Assembly (NCBI GenBank): GCA_947456315.1
Contig: CANGRU010000152.1
Span: forward strand, 1 to 5,148
Source: Beijerinckiaceae bacterium
Lineage (GTDB): Bacteria; Pseudomonadota; Alphaproteobacteria; Rhizobiales; Beijerinckiaceae
Reading direction: 5' to 3'
Length of the DNA: 5,148 nt
In this document: piece by piece, positions 1 to 5,148 of the stretch
How positions within the stretch are numbered: position 1 is the first letter of the stretch
How the letters are laid out: each line of letters opens with the position of its first letter
Notes under the pieces: model-generated
What the model was told of the DNA's origin: nothing
The model's database searches: none
The model's input: only the letters and a program-made list of their open reading frames with translations
Translations under genes and position numbers: made by a program

Positions 1-609
1 CATGACATGTTCGAGCAGATTGGGCGGCAATTTGTCGGTCGGAATCACCAAACGCCAAGCTGCATCCCCCGTATAGACCGGATTTGAGGCGCCCGACATT
101 TGAGCCCGCACCACCGAGCGGATGCCATCGGCGCCGATCAGAATATCGCCGCTCGCGGATGTGCCATCCGCAAAATGCAAAACCACACCATCGGCATTTT
201 CAACATAATGCGTGGCGCGTTTGTTGAGACGCACTATGCCGGCGCACATCTCTTGCGCTTTGCGGGCGAGAACCTCGTGGAAATCGGCGCGATGCAATTG
301 CGTATAGGGCGCGCCATTGATGCGCTCATGCTCTTCCGCCAGTGGAAAGCGCTGGATCTCCTCGCCGCTGTCATGCAGACGGAACACATAGGCGCCCGGG
401 CGCACGCCGATCCGGTCAATATCGGGCCCAAGGCCCAGGTCACGCAGCACATGCTGGGCATTGGCGCTGATCTGGATGCCGGCGCCCACTTCGCCCAACT
501 GGGCGGCCTGCTCATAGACCTCGACCTCATGTCCGGCCTTGATCAGGCAGCAGGCAGCAGCAAGGCCGCCAAGGCCGGCGCCATTGATGAGGATTTTGCG
601 CTTGCGCAT
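1..609 (-). CDS. FAD-dependent aromatic-ring monooxygenase (salicylate / 3-hydroxybenzoate hydroxylase type), N-terminal part, runs off the window
   Basis: Translating the minus strand from the ATG at 609 gives 203 uninterrupted codons to the window edge, so the C-terminal half is missing (family members are usually about 380-420 residues). Seen directly: the dinucleotide-binding loop GAGLGG (residues 10-15, Gly10/12/15) after a short beta strand; an acidic residue ending the second strand (VYE, Glu33); the GEVGAGIQISANA segment (39-51); LHRADFHEVL (105-114), with the arginine typical of flavin hydroxylases; the second FAD motif GADGIRS (159-165, Asp161); and GDAAWR (181-186). These are hallmarks of single-component class A flavoprotein hydroxylases, which use NAD(P)H and O2 to hydroxylate, sometimes with decarboxylation, an aromatic ring in the cytoplasm. 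The nearest named types are salicylate 1-hydroxylase and 3-hydroxybenzoate 6-hydroxylase; the substrate cannot be fixed from this half. An AGAAGG ribosome binding site lies 9 bases upstream of the ATG. It is transcribed divergently from the cupin operon. Confidence 0.92.
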   Translation of the reverse strand, partial: MRKRKILINGAGLGGLAAACCLIKAGHEVEVYEQAAQLGEVGAGIQISANAQHVLRDLGLGPDIDRIGVRPGAYVFRLHDSGEEIQRFPLAEEHERINGAPYTQLHRADFHEVLARKAQEMCAGIVRLNKRATHYVENADGVVLHFADGTSASGDILIGADGIRSVVRAQMSGASNPVYTGDAAWRLVIPTDKLPPNLLEHVM

Positions 610-618
610 GGAAATCTA

Positions 619-624
619 ACCTTC
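619..624 (-). promoter_or_regulatory. Ribosome binding site of the flavin hydroxylase
   Basis: On the minus strand this reads AGAAGG, 9 bases before the ATG at 609. It supports that start codon; no in-frame alternative upstream has a comparable site. Confidence 0.6.
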
Positions 625-731
625 TGAATTCAAGTCGTCTTAGCGGCCTGTCGGCAAAACGTTTCGACCCCAGACATGCCACAGGTGTCGCGACCAAGAA
701 AGCCCCACTCACAAAGCGCCTGTATTTGCGC

Positions 732-747
732 AGTGCAGCAATGCACT
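732..747. repeat. Perfect inverted repeat AGTGCA-N4-TGCACT, candidate operator
   Basis: The left arm AGTGCA (732-737) and right arm TGCACT (742-747) are exact reverse complements around GCAA. The repeat ends 15 bases upstream of the -35 hexamer at 763, where an activator or a regulator controlling both directions could sit. The dyad size suits a dimeric winged-helix regulator (LysR, MarR, IclR or GntR type), but the family cannot be told from the site. A 6-bp arm can arise by chance, so the assignment rests on its position in a divergent promoter region. Confidence 0.45.
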
Positions 748-762
748 TTTACACCGGCCCCT

Positions 763-791
763 TTGACAGGCCTCCATTTCTGGATCAGCAT
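763..791 (+). promoter_or_regulatory. Candidate sigma70-type promoter for the cupin operon
   Basis: A perfect TTGACA (-35, 763-768) is followed after 17 bases by CAGCAT (786-791), which matches the -10 consensus at three positions, including A2 and T6. Transcription would start near 798, giving a leader of roughly 20 bases that contains the ribosome binding site. The -35 is strong and the -10 weak, which would fit an activator-dependent promoter. Confidence 0.4.
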
Positions 792-806
792 CTCAAAAAA
801 AACATA

Positions 807-813
807 AGGGGAG
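807..813 (+). promoter_or_regulatory. Ribosome binding site of the cupin gene
   Basis: AGGGGAG lies 6 bases before the ATG at 820. It fixes this start over the internal ATG at codon 22, which lacks a comparable site. Confidence 0.65.
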
Positions 814-819
814 ACAGAC

Positions 820-1350
820 ATGGACGACGTGAAGAAACCTGCTCAAGCGGTCAGCGTCCTCGGGGAAGCCTATATTTTTTCCATGCGCAATCTGCCTTTG
901 CTGGAGCAGGGGACCACTTACGATTCCCTCGCCACCGCCCCCAATCTCTGGTTGAGCATCAAGGTCTATGCGAGTGGCGGCGAGAATGCGTTGCATGCGC
1001 ACCGCGCCGAAGATCATGCTTTTGTTATTTTGCAAGGCTCTGCGACGTTCACCTTCGGGGATGGCTCCCAGCGTGTTGTTGGTCAGCACCAAGGCGTGAT
1101 GTTGCCGCGCGATGTTGCTTATAAATTCGAAGCTGATGCCAAGGAAAATCTGGTGATGCTGCGCGTTGGCGGCGCCCAACGCACGATTGAAGGCATTGGC
1201 GAGCTCAATCCTTATGGCACGCCGAAAGAAATCGCGCGCCAGACGGTTTTTAGCGACGGGTCTGAAAAGATCGGCGATTCACCGCGCAATGGTGAAACGT
1301 CCAAGAAGCGCATTTATGCCGAAGGTAAAGTGTTTGCCCCGCACCCCTGA
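820..1350 (+). CDS. Small single-domain cupin protein with an altered metal site
   Basis: This 176-residue soluble protein has one cupin beta-barrel domain at about residues 42-116. Motif 1 is visible: Gly54, then His59-Ala-His61, then AEDHAFVILQG, ending at Gly73. The position usually held by the metal-binding glutamate is His66, preceded by Asp65. Motif 2 (about 88-103) keeps Pro96 but reads PRDVAY, so the usual glycine is Asp98 and the usual metal-binding histidine is Tyr101. The C-terminal tail (about 120-176) is polar, rich in Gly, Lys and Ser, and unassigned. No signal peptide or membrane segment is seen. Small cupins include dioxygenases, isomerases, decarboxylases and sensory proteins. 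The incomplete motif 2 argues against a classical 3-His/1-Glu iron dioxygenase, but His59/His61/His66 could still bind a metal. It is first in a likely operon with the amidohydrolase 41 bp downstream, so a role in the same pathway is likely; the exact role is unknown. Confidence 0.85.
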   Translation: MDDVKKPAQAVSVLGEAYIFSMRNLPLLEQGTTYDSLATAPNLWLSIKVYASGGENALHAHRAEDHAFVILQGSATFTFGDGSQRVVGQHQGVMLPRDVAYKFEADAKENLVMLRVGGAQRTIEGIGELNPYGTPKEIARQTVFSDGSEKIGDSPRNGETSKKRIYAEGKVFAPHP

Positions 1351-1360
1351 TCAACAGGGG
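1344..1360 (+). repeat. Small hairpin overlapping the cupin stop codon
   Basis: CCCCTG (1344-1349) pairs perfectly with CAGGGG (1355-1360) across a 5-base loop. The stop codon TGA (1348-1350) lies in the stem and loop. No T-run follows, so it is not a classical terminator. It could affect mRNA stability or translation between cupin and amidohydrolase, or be incidental. Confidence 0.35.
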
Positions 1361-1379
1361 GCGGACAGGTCAGAAAATT

Positions 1380-1386
1380 GGGGAGG
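1380..1386 (+). promoter_or_regulatory. Strong ribosome binding site of the amidohydrolase gene
   Basis: GGGGAGG lies 5 bases before the ATG at 1392, nearly ideal Shine-Dalgarno pairing. It supports the long N-terminus of the protein. The out-of-frame ATG at 1387 is too close to the site to compete. Confidence 0.7.
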
Positions 1387-1391
1387 ATGTC

Positions 1392-2495
1392 ATGCCTGAA
1401 TTGCCCGTCGAGGCCTCGAAATTTGCTGGCATGTCGGAAGAGCAGCAAAAAACATTCCCGCGCCGCACGGTGGTGGGCGAGCATCTGACGGATGCGCAGC
1501 TTGAAGCCATGCCGCAGATGATCTCGACCGATTCCCACGTCATGGAGCCGGAAGAGCTGTGGCGTGAATTGCCCAAAGACATGCAGGAAAAGCTCCCCAA
1601 AGTCCCGTTCCGCAATTCGCCTCCCGGCGCGACTGATCCGCATCTGCGTTTGCAGGATCAAAACACGGATGGTGTGGCCGCAGAAATTCTCTTCCCCAAT
1701 TACGGCATGGCATTGTTTGGGATGGATGACATTCCCACCCAAGAGCAATCGTTCAAGCTCTACAATGACTGGATGCATGACTTTTGTCAGACTGATCCCA
1801 AGCGTCTGTATGGCTCGCCCCTGATCTCGGTCTATGACATGGATGGCGCGGTGAAAGAATTGCATCGCGGCCTCGATATGGGCCTCAAAGGCTGCATGAT
1901 CTGGCAAGTGCCTGATCCGCGTCTGCCCTTCACCTCTGATCATTATGAGCCGCTGTGGGCTGCCGCCAATGAGGCCAAGGCACCGATTGTCTGCCACATT
2001 CTCACAGGCCATTCCTATATCAAGGGTGGTCAAAAAGGTGGCGTGCTGGGGCTGAAAGATGCCACCAATGCCAAGACGAATGATTCAGCCAATACGCTGT
2101 TCGATTTCATCTTCTCAGGCGCATTCGATCGCTATCCCGATCTGCGTTTGCTGATGGCTGAAAGCGAGATCGGCTGGCTGCCCTTCATGTTGCAGCAATG
2201 GGATTATTACTTCGAGCGCTTCCGCAAGGACCGCCCGATGCCCATCAAGCGCAAGCCGTCTGAAATTTTCGAAGAACATGTCTATGGCACGTTTTTGGAA
2301 GATTATGTCGGCACACGTTTCTTCCCCTGGTGGGGCGAGAAAAACTGCATGTGGTCGAACGATTATCCGCATTTCAACATGACCTTCCCGCATTCACGAC
2401 AGGTGGTTGAATATCATCTGAAGGGTCTGTCTGATGAAAAGCGCAAGCGGTTGACCCGCGACAATGCCGTGAAACTGTTCAATCTCGATCTGTAA
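1392..2495 (+). CDS. Amidohydrolase-superfamily TIM-barrel metal-dependent hydrolase/decarboxylase (ACMSD-like, COG2159 type)
   Basis: This 367-residue cytoplasmic enzyme has the layout of the ACMSD/amidohydrolase_2 family, which contains aminocarboxymuconate-semialdehyde, gamma-resorcylate and 5-carboxyvanillate decarboxylases as well as hydrolases. Seen: the first-strand motif STDSHVMEP (45-53; His49, Glu52) in place of the classical HxH; APIVCHI (197-203), whose His202 is in the expected strand-5 metal position; PDLRLLMAESEIGWLPFML (249-267), the typical strand-6 block with Glu256/Glu258 where ACMSD has a histidine; and MWSNDYPH (320-327), whose Asp324 matches the conserved strand-8 metal and catalytic aspartate. 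The C-terminal DNAVKLFNL is also typical. Residues 1-40 form an extension before the barrel. The family can remove a carboxylate from, or hydrolyse, an aromatic or ring-derived acid using Zn or Mn. The substrate is unknown; the neighbouring flavin hydroxylase and binding protein fit an aromatic or related organic acid. Confidence 0.9.
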   Translation: MPELPVEASKFAGMSEEQQKTFPRRTVVGEHLTDAQLEAMPQMISTDSHVMEPEELWRELPKDMQEKLPKVPFRNSPPGATDPHLRLQDQNTDGVAAEILFPNYGMALFGMDDIPTQEQSFKLYNDWMHDFCQTDPKRLYGSPLISVYDMDGAVKELHRGLDMGLKGCMIWQVPDPRLPFTSDHYEPLWAAANEAKAPIVCHILTGHSYIKGGQKGGVLGLKDATNAKTNDSANTLFDFIFSGAFDRYPDLRLLMAESEIGWLPFMLQQWDYYFERFRKDRPMPIKRKPSEIFEEHVYGTFLEDYVGTRFFPWWGEKNCMWSNDYPHFNMTFPHSRQVVEYHLKGLSDEKRKRLTRDNAVKLFNLDL

Positions 2496-2540
2496 GGGAG
2501 CGAGAGCGACAGTTTCATATTGTGCCCAGTGTTGAGCGAT

Positions 2541-2547
2541 AAGGGGA
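2541..2547 (+). promoter_or_regulatory. Ribosome binding site of the solute-binding protein gene
   Basis: AAGGGGA lies 7 bases before the ATG at 2555. It supports this start, which also places a complete signal peptide at the N-terminus. The rest of the 59-bp gap (2496-2554) shows no clear promoter or terminator, consistent with read-through from the amidohydrolase gene. Confidence 0.6.
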
Positions 2548-2554
2548 CGCGCTC

Positions 2555-3583
2555 ATGCAAAGGCTTAAAACGACAGTTGGATGTTTCTTGTTGTGTCTGG
2601 GAGCCGCTTCCTCTGTGCAAGCACAGTCAGCGGAGCCAGATTTTTTTGCAGGCAAGTCGATCACGGTGCTGATCGGCTATGCGGCGGGTGGCACTTATGA
2701 TGCAACAGCACGTTTGCTGTCACGCCATATGGGGCATCATATTCCCGGTGCGCCGATATTTCTGCCGCAGAACTTGCCGGGGTCGGGTGGGATCAAAACG
2801 ATCCTCAATCTCTATTCGGTTGCGCCCCGCGATGGCACGACACTTGGCATACTCTCGCGCAGCTATCCGTTAGAGCCCGCGTTCAATCCGCAATCAGCGC
2901 GTTATGATCCGCGCCTGTTCATTCCGATTGGCAGCACATCGAAAGAAGTGTCTGTCGGCGTCGTCTGGCATACGAAGAACATCAAATCGGTGAATGATCT
3001 TTACACGCGTGAGATCACCACGGGCGCGACAGGCTCGACCGATGATACGGGGCGCTTTCCGACTTTGTTTTCCAATCTGACAGGCGCCAAGATCAAGGTG
3101 ATCACCGGCTATCCCGGTGGCAATGATGTCACCATGGCCATGGAAAAGGGCGAGGTGGATGCGCGTTTTGGTTGGTCCTGGGGCTCGCTGAAAAGCCGTT
3201 CGCGCCCATGGCTGGATGAAAAGAAGGTCGATATCCTCGTCCAGATGGGTCTCGACAAGGCGGTTGATCTGCCCAATGTCCCGCTGATCATGGACTTTGC
3301 CAAGAACGAGACGGACCGCAAGGCGCTCGAGTTTTTGTTCACGCCGCAAGTCACCGCTTGGCCGCTGGTGGCACCACCCGGCGTGCCAGCCGATCGCATC
3401 AAAATCTTGCGCGCCGCTTTTCAAGCCACCATGCAGGATCCGGCTTTTCTGGCGGAAGCCAATCGCTTGAACATCGAGGTTGATCCGGTGACAGGCGAGA
3501 AAATGGCGGAACTAGTCAATCGCATCTCGGGTTTTGATCGCCCGGTCATTGAACGCGCGCTGGAGCTGACAGCGGTGAAGTGA
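2555..3583 (+). CDS. Periplasmic solute-binding protein of the Bug/TctC (tripartite tricarboxylate transporter) family
   Basis: The 342-residue product begins with a clear Sec signal peptide: Arg3/Lys5, a hydrophobic core at about 8-18, and a likely signal peptidase I cut after VQA (residue 23). The mature protein starts with the family's first strand and loop, FFAGKSITVLIGYAAGGTYD (30-49), followed by ATARLLSRHM. The loop glycines and Asp49 correspond to the region that binds the ligand carboxylate in Bug proteins. A second hallmark, TGYPGGNDVTMAMEKGEVD (184-202), and the late APPGVPADR (273-281) are also present. Length matches the family (about 320-340). Bug proteins bind small organic acids in the periplasm and pass them to TctA/TctB membrane partners; some act as sensors. 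No TctA/TctB genes are visible, as is common for these often orphan genes. As the last gene before a strong terminator and behind two enzyme genes, it probably captures the pathway's substrate. Confidence 0.9.
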   Translation: MQRLKTTVGCFLLCLGAASSVQAQSAEPDFFAGKSITVLIGYAAGGTYDATARLLSRHMGHHIPGAPIFLPQNLPGSGGIKTILNLYSVAPRDGTTLGILSRSYPLEPAFNPQSARYDPRLFIPIGSTSKEVSVGVVWHTKNIKSVNDLYTREITTGATGSTDDTGRFPTLFSNLTGAKIKVITGYPGGNDVTMAMEKGEVDARFGWSWGSLKSRSRPWLDEKKVDILVQMGLDKAVDLPNVPLIMDFAKNETDRKALEFLFTPQVTAWPLVAPPGVPADRIKILRAAFQATMQDPAFLAEANRLNIEVDPVTGEKMAELVNRISGFDRPVIERALELTAVK

Positions 3584-3589
3584 TGCTCC

Positions 3590-3615
3590 TCTCTGCGCGG
3601 CCACCCGCGCAGAGA
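3590..3615 (+). terminator. GC-rich hairpin, probable terminator between convergent genes
   Basis: An 11-bp perfect stem (3590-3600 pairing with 3605-3615, core CTCTGCGCGG) closes a 4-base CCAC loop, starting 7 bases after the binding-protein gene ends. On the plus strand it is followed by TATTCCTTTG, a weak T-rich tail. The minus-strand genes end at 3650, so the hairpin also lies about 35 bases beyond their stop and could act in both directions, though its minus-strand flank has no T-run. Confidence 0.7.
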
Positions 3616-3649
3616 TATTCCTTTGTGACGCTGTAGCCTTGATCGACCC

Positions 3650-4069
3650 TCAGCCCTTGATCGGCTTGAACTTCGGGATCGAAATATCCTCGTCATAATC
3701 ATCGAACGTCACTTCGACGCGCATCTCGCATGTCACCTGATCATGCGGAATGCCCAGAATATTGGTCAGCAAGCGGGGGCCTTCATCAAGCTCCACCAGC
3801 GCGACCACATATGGCACATCCGCTTCGAAGGCCGGCCGATAGACGCGGTGATAGGTGACGAAGCTGAAAATCTTGCCTTTGCCGGACACATTCTGGAACG
3901 AGAAGTTCGTCGACAGACAATGCGGGCAGGTGCGTGTCGGCGGGAACCAGAATTTTTCGCAAGCCTCGCATTTGGGCAGAGCCAAGCGATGGTCGCGTGC
4001 GGCCTGCCAATAGGGCAGGGATTCAGGCGCCGGACGGGGTTTGGGTTTGCGGATTGTCTCGCTCATCAT
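3650..4069 (-). CDS. DUF35 zinc-ribbon / OB-fold protein, partner of the thiolase-like protein
   Basis: This 139-residue protein has the two-part DUF35 architecture: an N-terminal helix (about 15-27, SLPYWQAARDHRL), a rubredoxin-like zinc ribbon with Cys34, Cys37, Cys48 and Cys51 (CEAC...CPHC), and a C-terminal OB-fold (about 60-135) containing GKGKIFSFVTYHRVY and VPYVVALVELDEGPRLLTNI. All four cysteines are intact and length is normal for a stand-alone member. DUF35 proteins bind thiolase-superfamily partners; known cases include ChsH2-DUF35 with the steroid aldolase Ltp2, BbsA with the thiolase BbsB, and archaeal HMG-CoA synthase complexes. They are thought to help bind CoA substrates and hold the complex together. 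The first ATG (4069-4067) overlaps the TGA of the upstream thiolase-like gene as ATGA; a second ATG follows immediately. This strongly suggests coupled translation and a stoichiometric complex. Confidence 0.93.
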   Translation of the reverse strand: MMSETIRKPKPRPAPESLPYWQAARDHRLALPKCEACEKFWFPPTRTCPHCLSTNFSFQNVSGKGKIFSFVTYHRVYRPAFEADVPYVVALVELDEGPRLLTNILGIPHDQVTCEMRVEVTFDDYDEDISIPKFKPIKG

Positions 4070-5148
4070 GCGCGCCCCAGAATGAGAGTGGAATGGCAGA
4101 CCTGATTGCCGCCATGGCCGGAAATCAGTGCGATCTCGGCATCTTTGACTTGTCGATGATCAGGGTAGGTGTGGCGCATCTGGCGAACACCCTCCACAAT
4201 CTGCAACATGCCTTCGCAATGGGCTTCTGAAAGCTGGCCACCCGATGTGTTGCACGGCAGTGCGCCGCCCAGACGCAAAGCACCGGAGGCAACGAACTCG
4301 CCGCCTTCGCCCTTTTTGCAAAAGCCGTAATCTTCCAACTGCGTCAGCACCATATAGGTGAAGCAATCATAGATTTGTGCGGTGTCGACATCTCGCGGCC
4401 CAAGGCCGGCCATGGCATAAGCGGCTTCCCCTGCCTGTTTGGCGGCGGTGACGACCATATTGTCATCGGCAAACCAGCCGCGCGTATTGTTATGAAAGCC
4501 GAAGCCTTTGATCAGCACAGGCGGCTGTTTCATATCTTTCGCACGATCCGCACTGGTGACAATCACAGCGCCCGCAGCATCCGAGCGCAGGCTGCAATCA
4601 TACATGCCAAAGGGTGCCACAATCAGGCGGCCTGCATGATAATCGCTGATCGATAGCGGCTTTTTCATCGAGGCATCGGGATTGCGTAGAGCATGTTCGC
4701 GGAACGCGACTGCAATCTCGCCGAAATGATCGCGCGTGGTGCCGTAGAGATGCATGTGGCGCGTTGCGCCAAAGGCATGCGCCGCGGTGGCGCCGAAATA
4801 GCCGTATTCAGGACCAAACTCGCGTGCCAGCATGGATTCAGGGCGCGTCTCATTGCGCACGCGCGCTTCTTCGCTGGAATGCGTGCGTGACCAAGTATCG
4901 CGGCCAAAGCCGCAGACGATGGTTTTCGCCAGACCGAAGCGAATGGCCATGACAGCCAGCGCCACCGACATGATCTGGCTCGCGCCGCCATTGGTCAGAG
5001 TGGTCGAGAAACGCGCATTGATGCCAAGGCGCTCGGCGAGCAACTGGTGATGCGAATAGGATTCATCGGGCCCGCGGCAGAGCACGCCATCAACATCGCT
5101 GGCTTTGAGGCCTGCATCATCGAGAGCATTGCGGATCGCCTCGACCAG
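4066..5148 (-). CDS. Thiolase-superfamily protein of the SCP-2/lipid-transfer (Ltp) type, 5' end missing
   Basis: The reading frame is open to the window edge: 360 residues are visible, starting LVEAIRNALDDAGL, so the true start lies beyond 5148 and perhaps 20-35 residues are missing. The GTG at 5085 is inside the thiolase fold and is not the start. Seen: the nucleophile region reads TNGGASQ (visible residues 52-58), with Gly55 where catalytic thiolases have cysteine; a dimer/loop block ending YDCSLRSDAAGAVIVT; QIYDCFTYMVLTQLEDYGF (258-276); CNTSGGQLSEAH (299-310), with His310 at the conserved histidine position; and a C-terminal GHGG (344-347) without the second cysteine. These fit the lipid-transfer-protein/thiolase branch (PRK06064-like), whose members include CoA-thioester retro-aldolases such as Ltp2 working with a DUF35 partner, encoded here immediately downstream with a 4-bp overlap. 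A plain thiolytic acetyl-CoA acetyltransferase is unlikely without the nucleophile. The substrate is not determined. Confidence 0.9.
   Translation of the reverse strand: MVEAIRNALDDAGLKASDVDGVLCRGPDESYSHHQLLAERLGINARFSTTLTNGGASQIMSVALAVMAIRFGLAKTIVCGFGRDTWSRTHSSEEARVRNETRPESMLAREFGPEYGYFGATAAHAFGATRHMHLYGTTRDHFGEIAVAFREHALRNPDASMKKPLSISDYHAGRLIVAPFGMYDCSLRSDAAGAVIVTSADRAKDMKQPPVLIKGFGFHNNTRGWFADDNMVVTAAKQAGEAAYAMAGLGPRDVDTAQIYDCFTYMVLTQLEDYGFCKKGEGGEFVASGALRLGGALPCNTSGGQLSEAHCEGMLQIVEGVRQMRHTYPDHRQVKDAEIALISGHGGNQVCHSTLILGRA

Larger units (their letters stand above)
610..819. promoter_or_regulatory. Divergent intergenic control region between hydroxylase and cupin operon
   Basis: These 210 bases separate two divergently transcribed genes, so they should hold both promoters. 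Seen: a perfect inverted repeat at 732-747, a consensus -35 hexamer at 763-768 facing right, an A-rich stretch at 794-802, and ribosome binding sites at both ends. A short 8-bp palindrome GTCGCGAC sits at 687-694. No convincing sigma70-type promoter was found facing the hydroxylase. No regulator gene lies in the window, so the transcription factor is unknown. Confidence 0.6.

Noticed and set aside
100..627. A plus-strand open frame of 175 codons opposite the hydroxylase
   Set aside because: The opposite strand encodes a clear FAD-binding hydroxylase with both FAD motifs; this frame shows no motif or ribosome binding site.
687..694. Palindrome GTCGCGAC in the divergent region
   Set aside because: Eight-base self-complementary G+C-rich words are frequent in such DNA; its position gives no further support as an operator.
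1314..2033. A long minus-strand open frame (239 codons) antisense to the amidohydrolase and cupin end
   Set aside because: It lies opposite a gene with clear family motifs, has no recognisable domain and is explained by codon bias of the real gene.
2894..3424. A minus-strand open frame of 176 codons inside the binding-protein gene
   Set aside because: It is antisense to a well-recognised Bug-family gene and has no domain-like sequence.
3637..3663. Direct repeat CCTTGATCG at 3637-3645 and 3655-3663 around the DUF35 stop codon
   Set aside because: Two 9-bp copies 18 bp apart, one inside coding sequence; too short and too few to suggest a repeat array, attachment site or functional read-through.
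4066..5085. GTG at 5085 as the start of the thiolase-like gene
   Set aside because: The frame stays open upstream to 5148 and encodes typical thiolase N-terminal sequence (EAIRNALDDAGL), so the gene is truncated by the window edge.

Overview
The window reads as a catabolic gene neighbourhood from a moderately G+C-rich proteobacterium. I lean towards Alphaproteobacteria (Rhizobiales-like), from codon choice and the combination of a Bug-type binding protein with ACMSD-like and thiolase/DUF35 enzymes. No rRNA or marker gene is present, so this placement is an inference. No mobile element, CRISPR array, tRNA or rRNA was seen.

Layout. At the left edge, on the minus strand, is the N-terminal 203 codons of a FAD-dependent aromatic-ring hydroxylase (1-609); it runs off the window. 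A 210-bp divergent control region (610-819) holds a perfect inverted repeat (AGTGCA-N4-TGCACT) and a candidate promoter for the plus-strand genes. Three plus-strand genes follow: a small single-domain cupin (820-1350), an ACMSD/resorcylate-decarboxylase-type amidohydrolase (1392-2495) and an exported Bug/TctC-type solute-binding protein (2555-3583). The short gaps (41 and 59 bp) and strong ribosome binding sites suggest one operon. It ends at a strong GC-rich hairpin (3590-3615). Two minus-strand genes converge on that hairpin: a thiolase-like protein (4066 to beyond 5148, 5' end missing) and a DUF35 zinc-ribbon/OB-fold protein (3650-4069). These two overlap by 4 bp (ATGA), so they are very probably translationally coupled.

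How the parts may work together (inference). The binding protein would capture a small organic acid in the periplasm. The flavin hydroxylase and the amidohydrolase-type decarboxylase/hydrolase are typical of aromatic-acid breakdown. The thiolase-like protein lacks the usual nucleophilic cysteine and is paired with DUF35, as in the Ltp2-type aldolases and related acyl-CoA systems, so it may cleave a C-C bond of a CoA-linked intermediate. The cupin has lost the usual third metal-binding histidine and could be a sensor, isomerase or accessory protein rather than a ring-cleavage dioxygenase. The substrate cannot be read from the sequence. The set as a whole is the best candidate here for an undescribed pathway.
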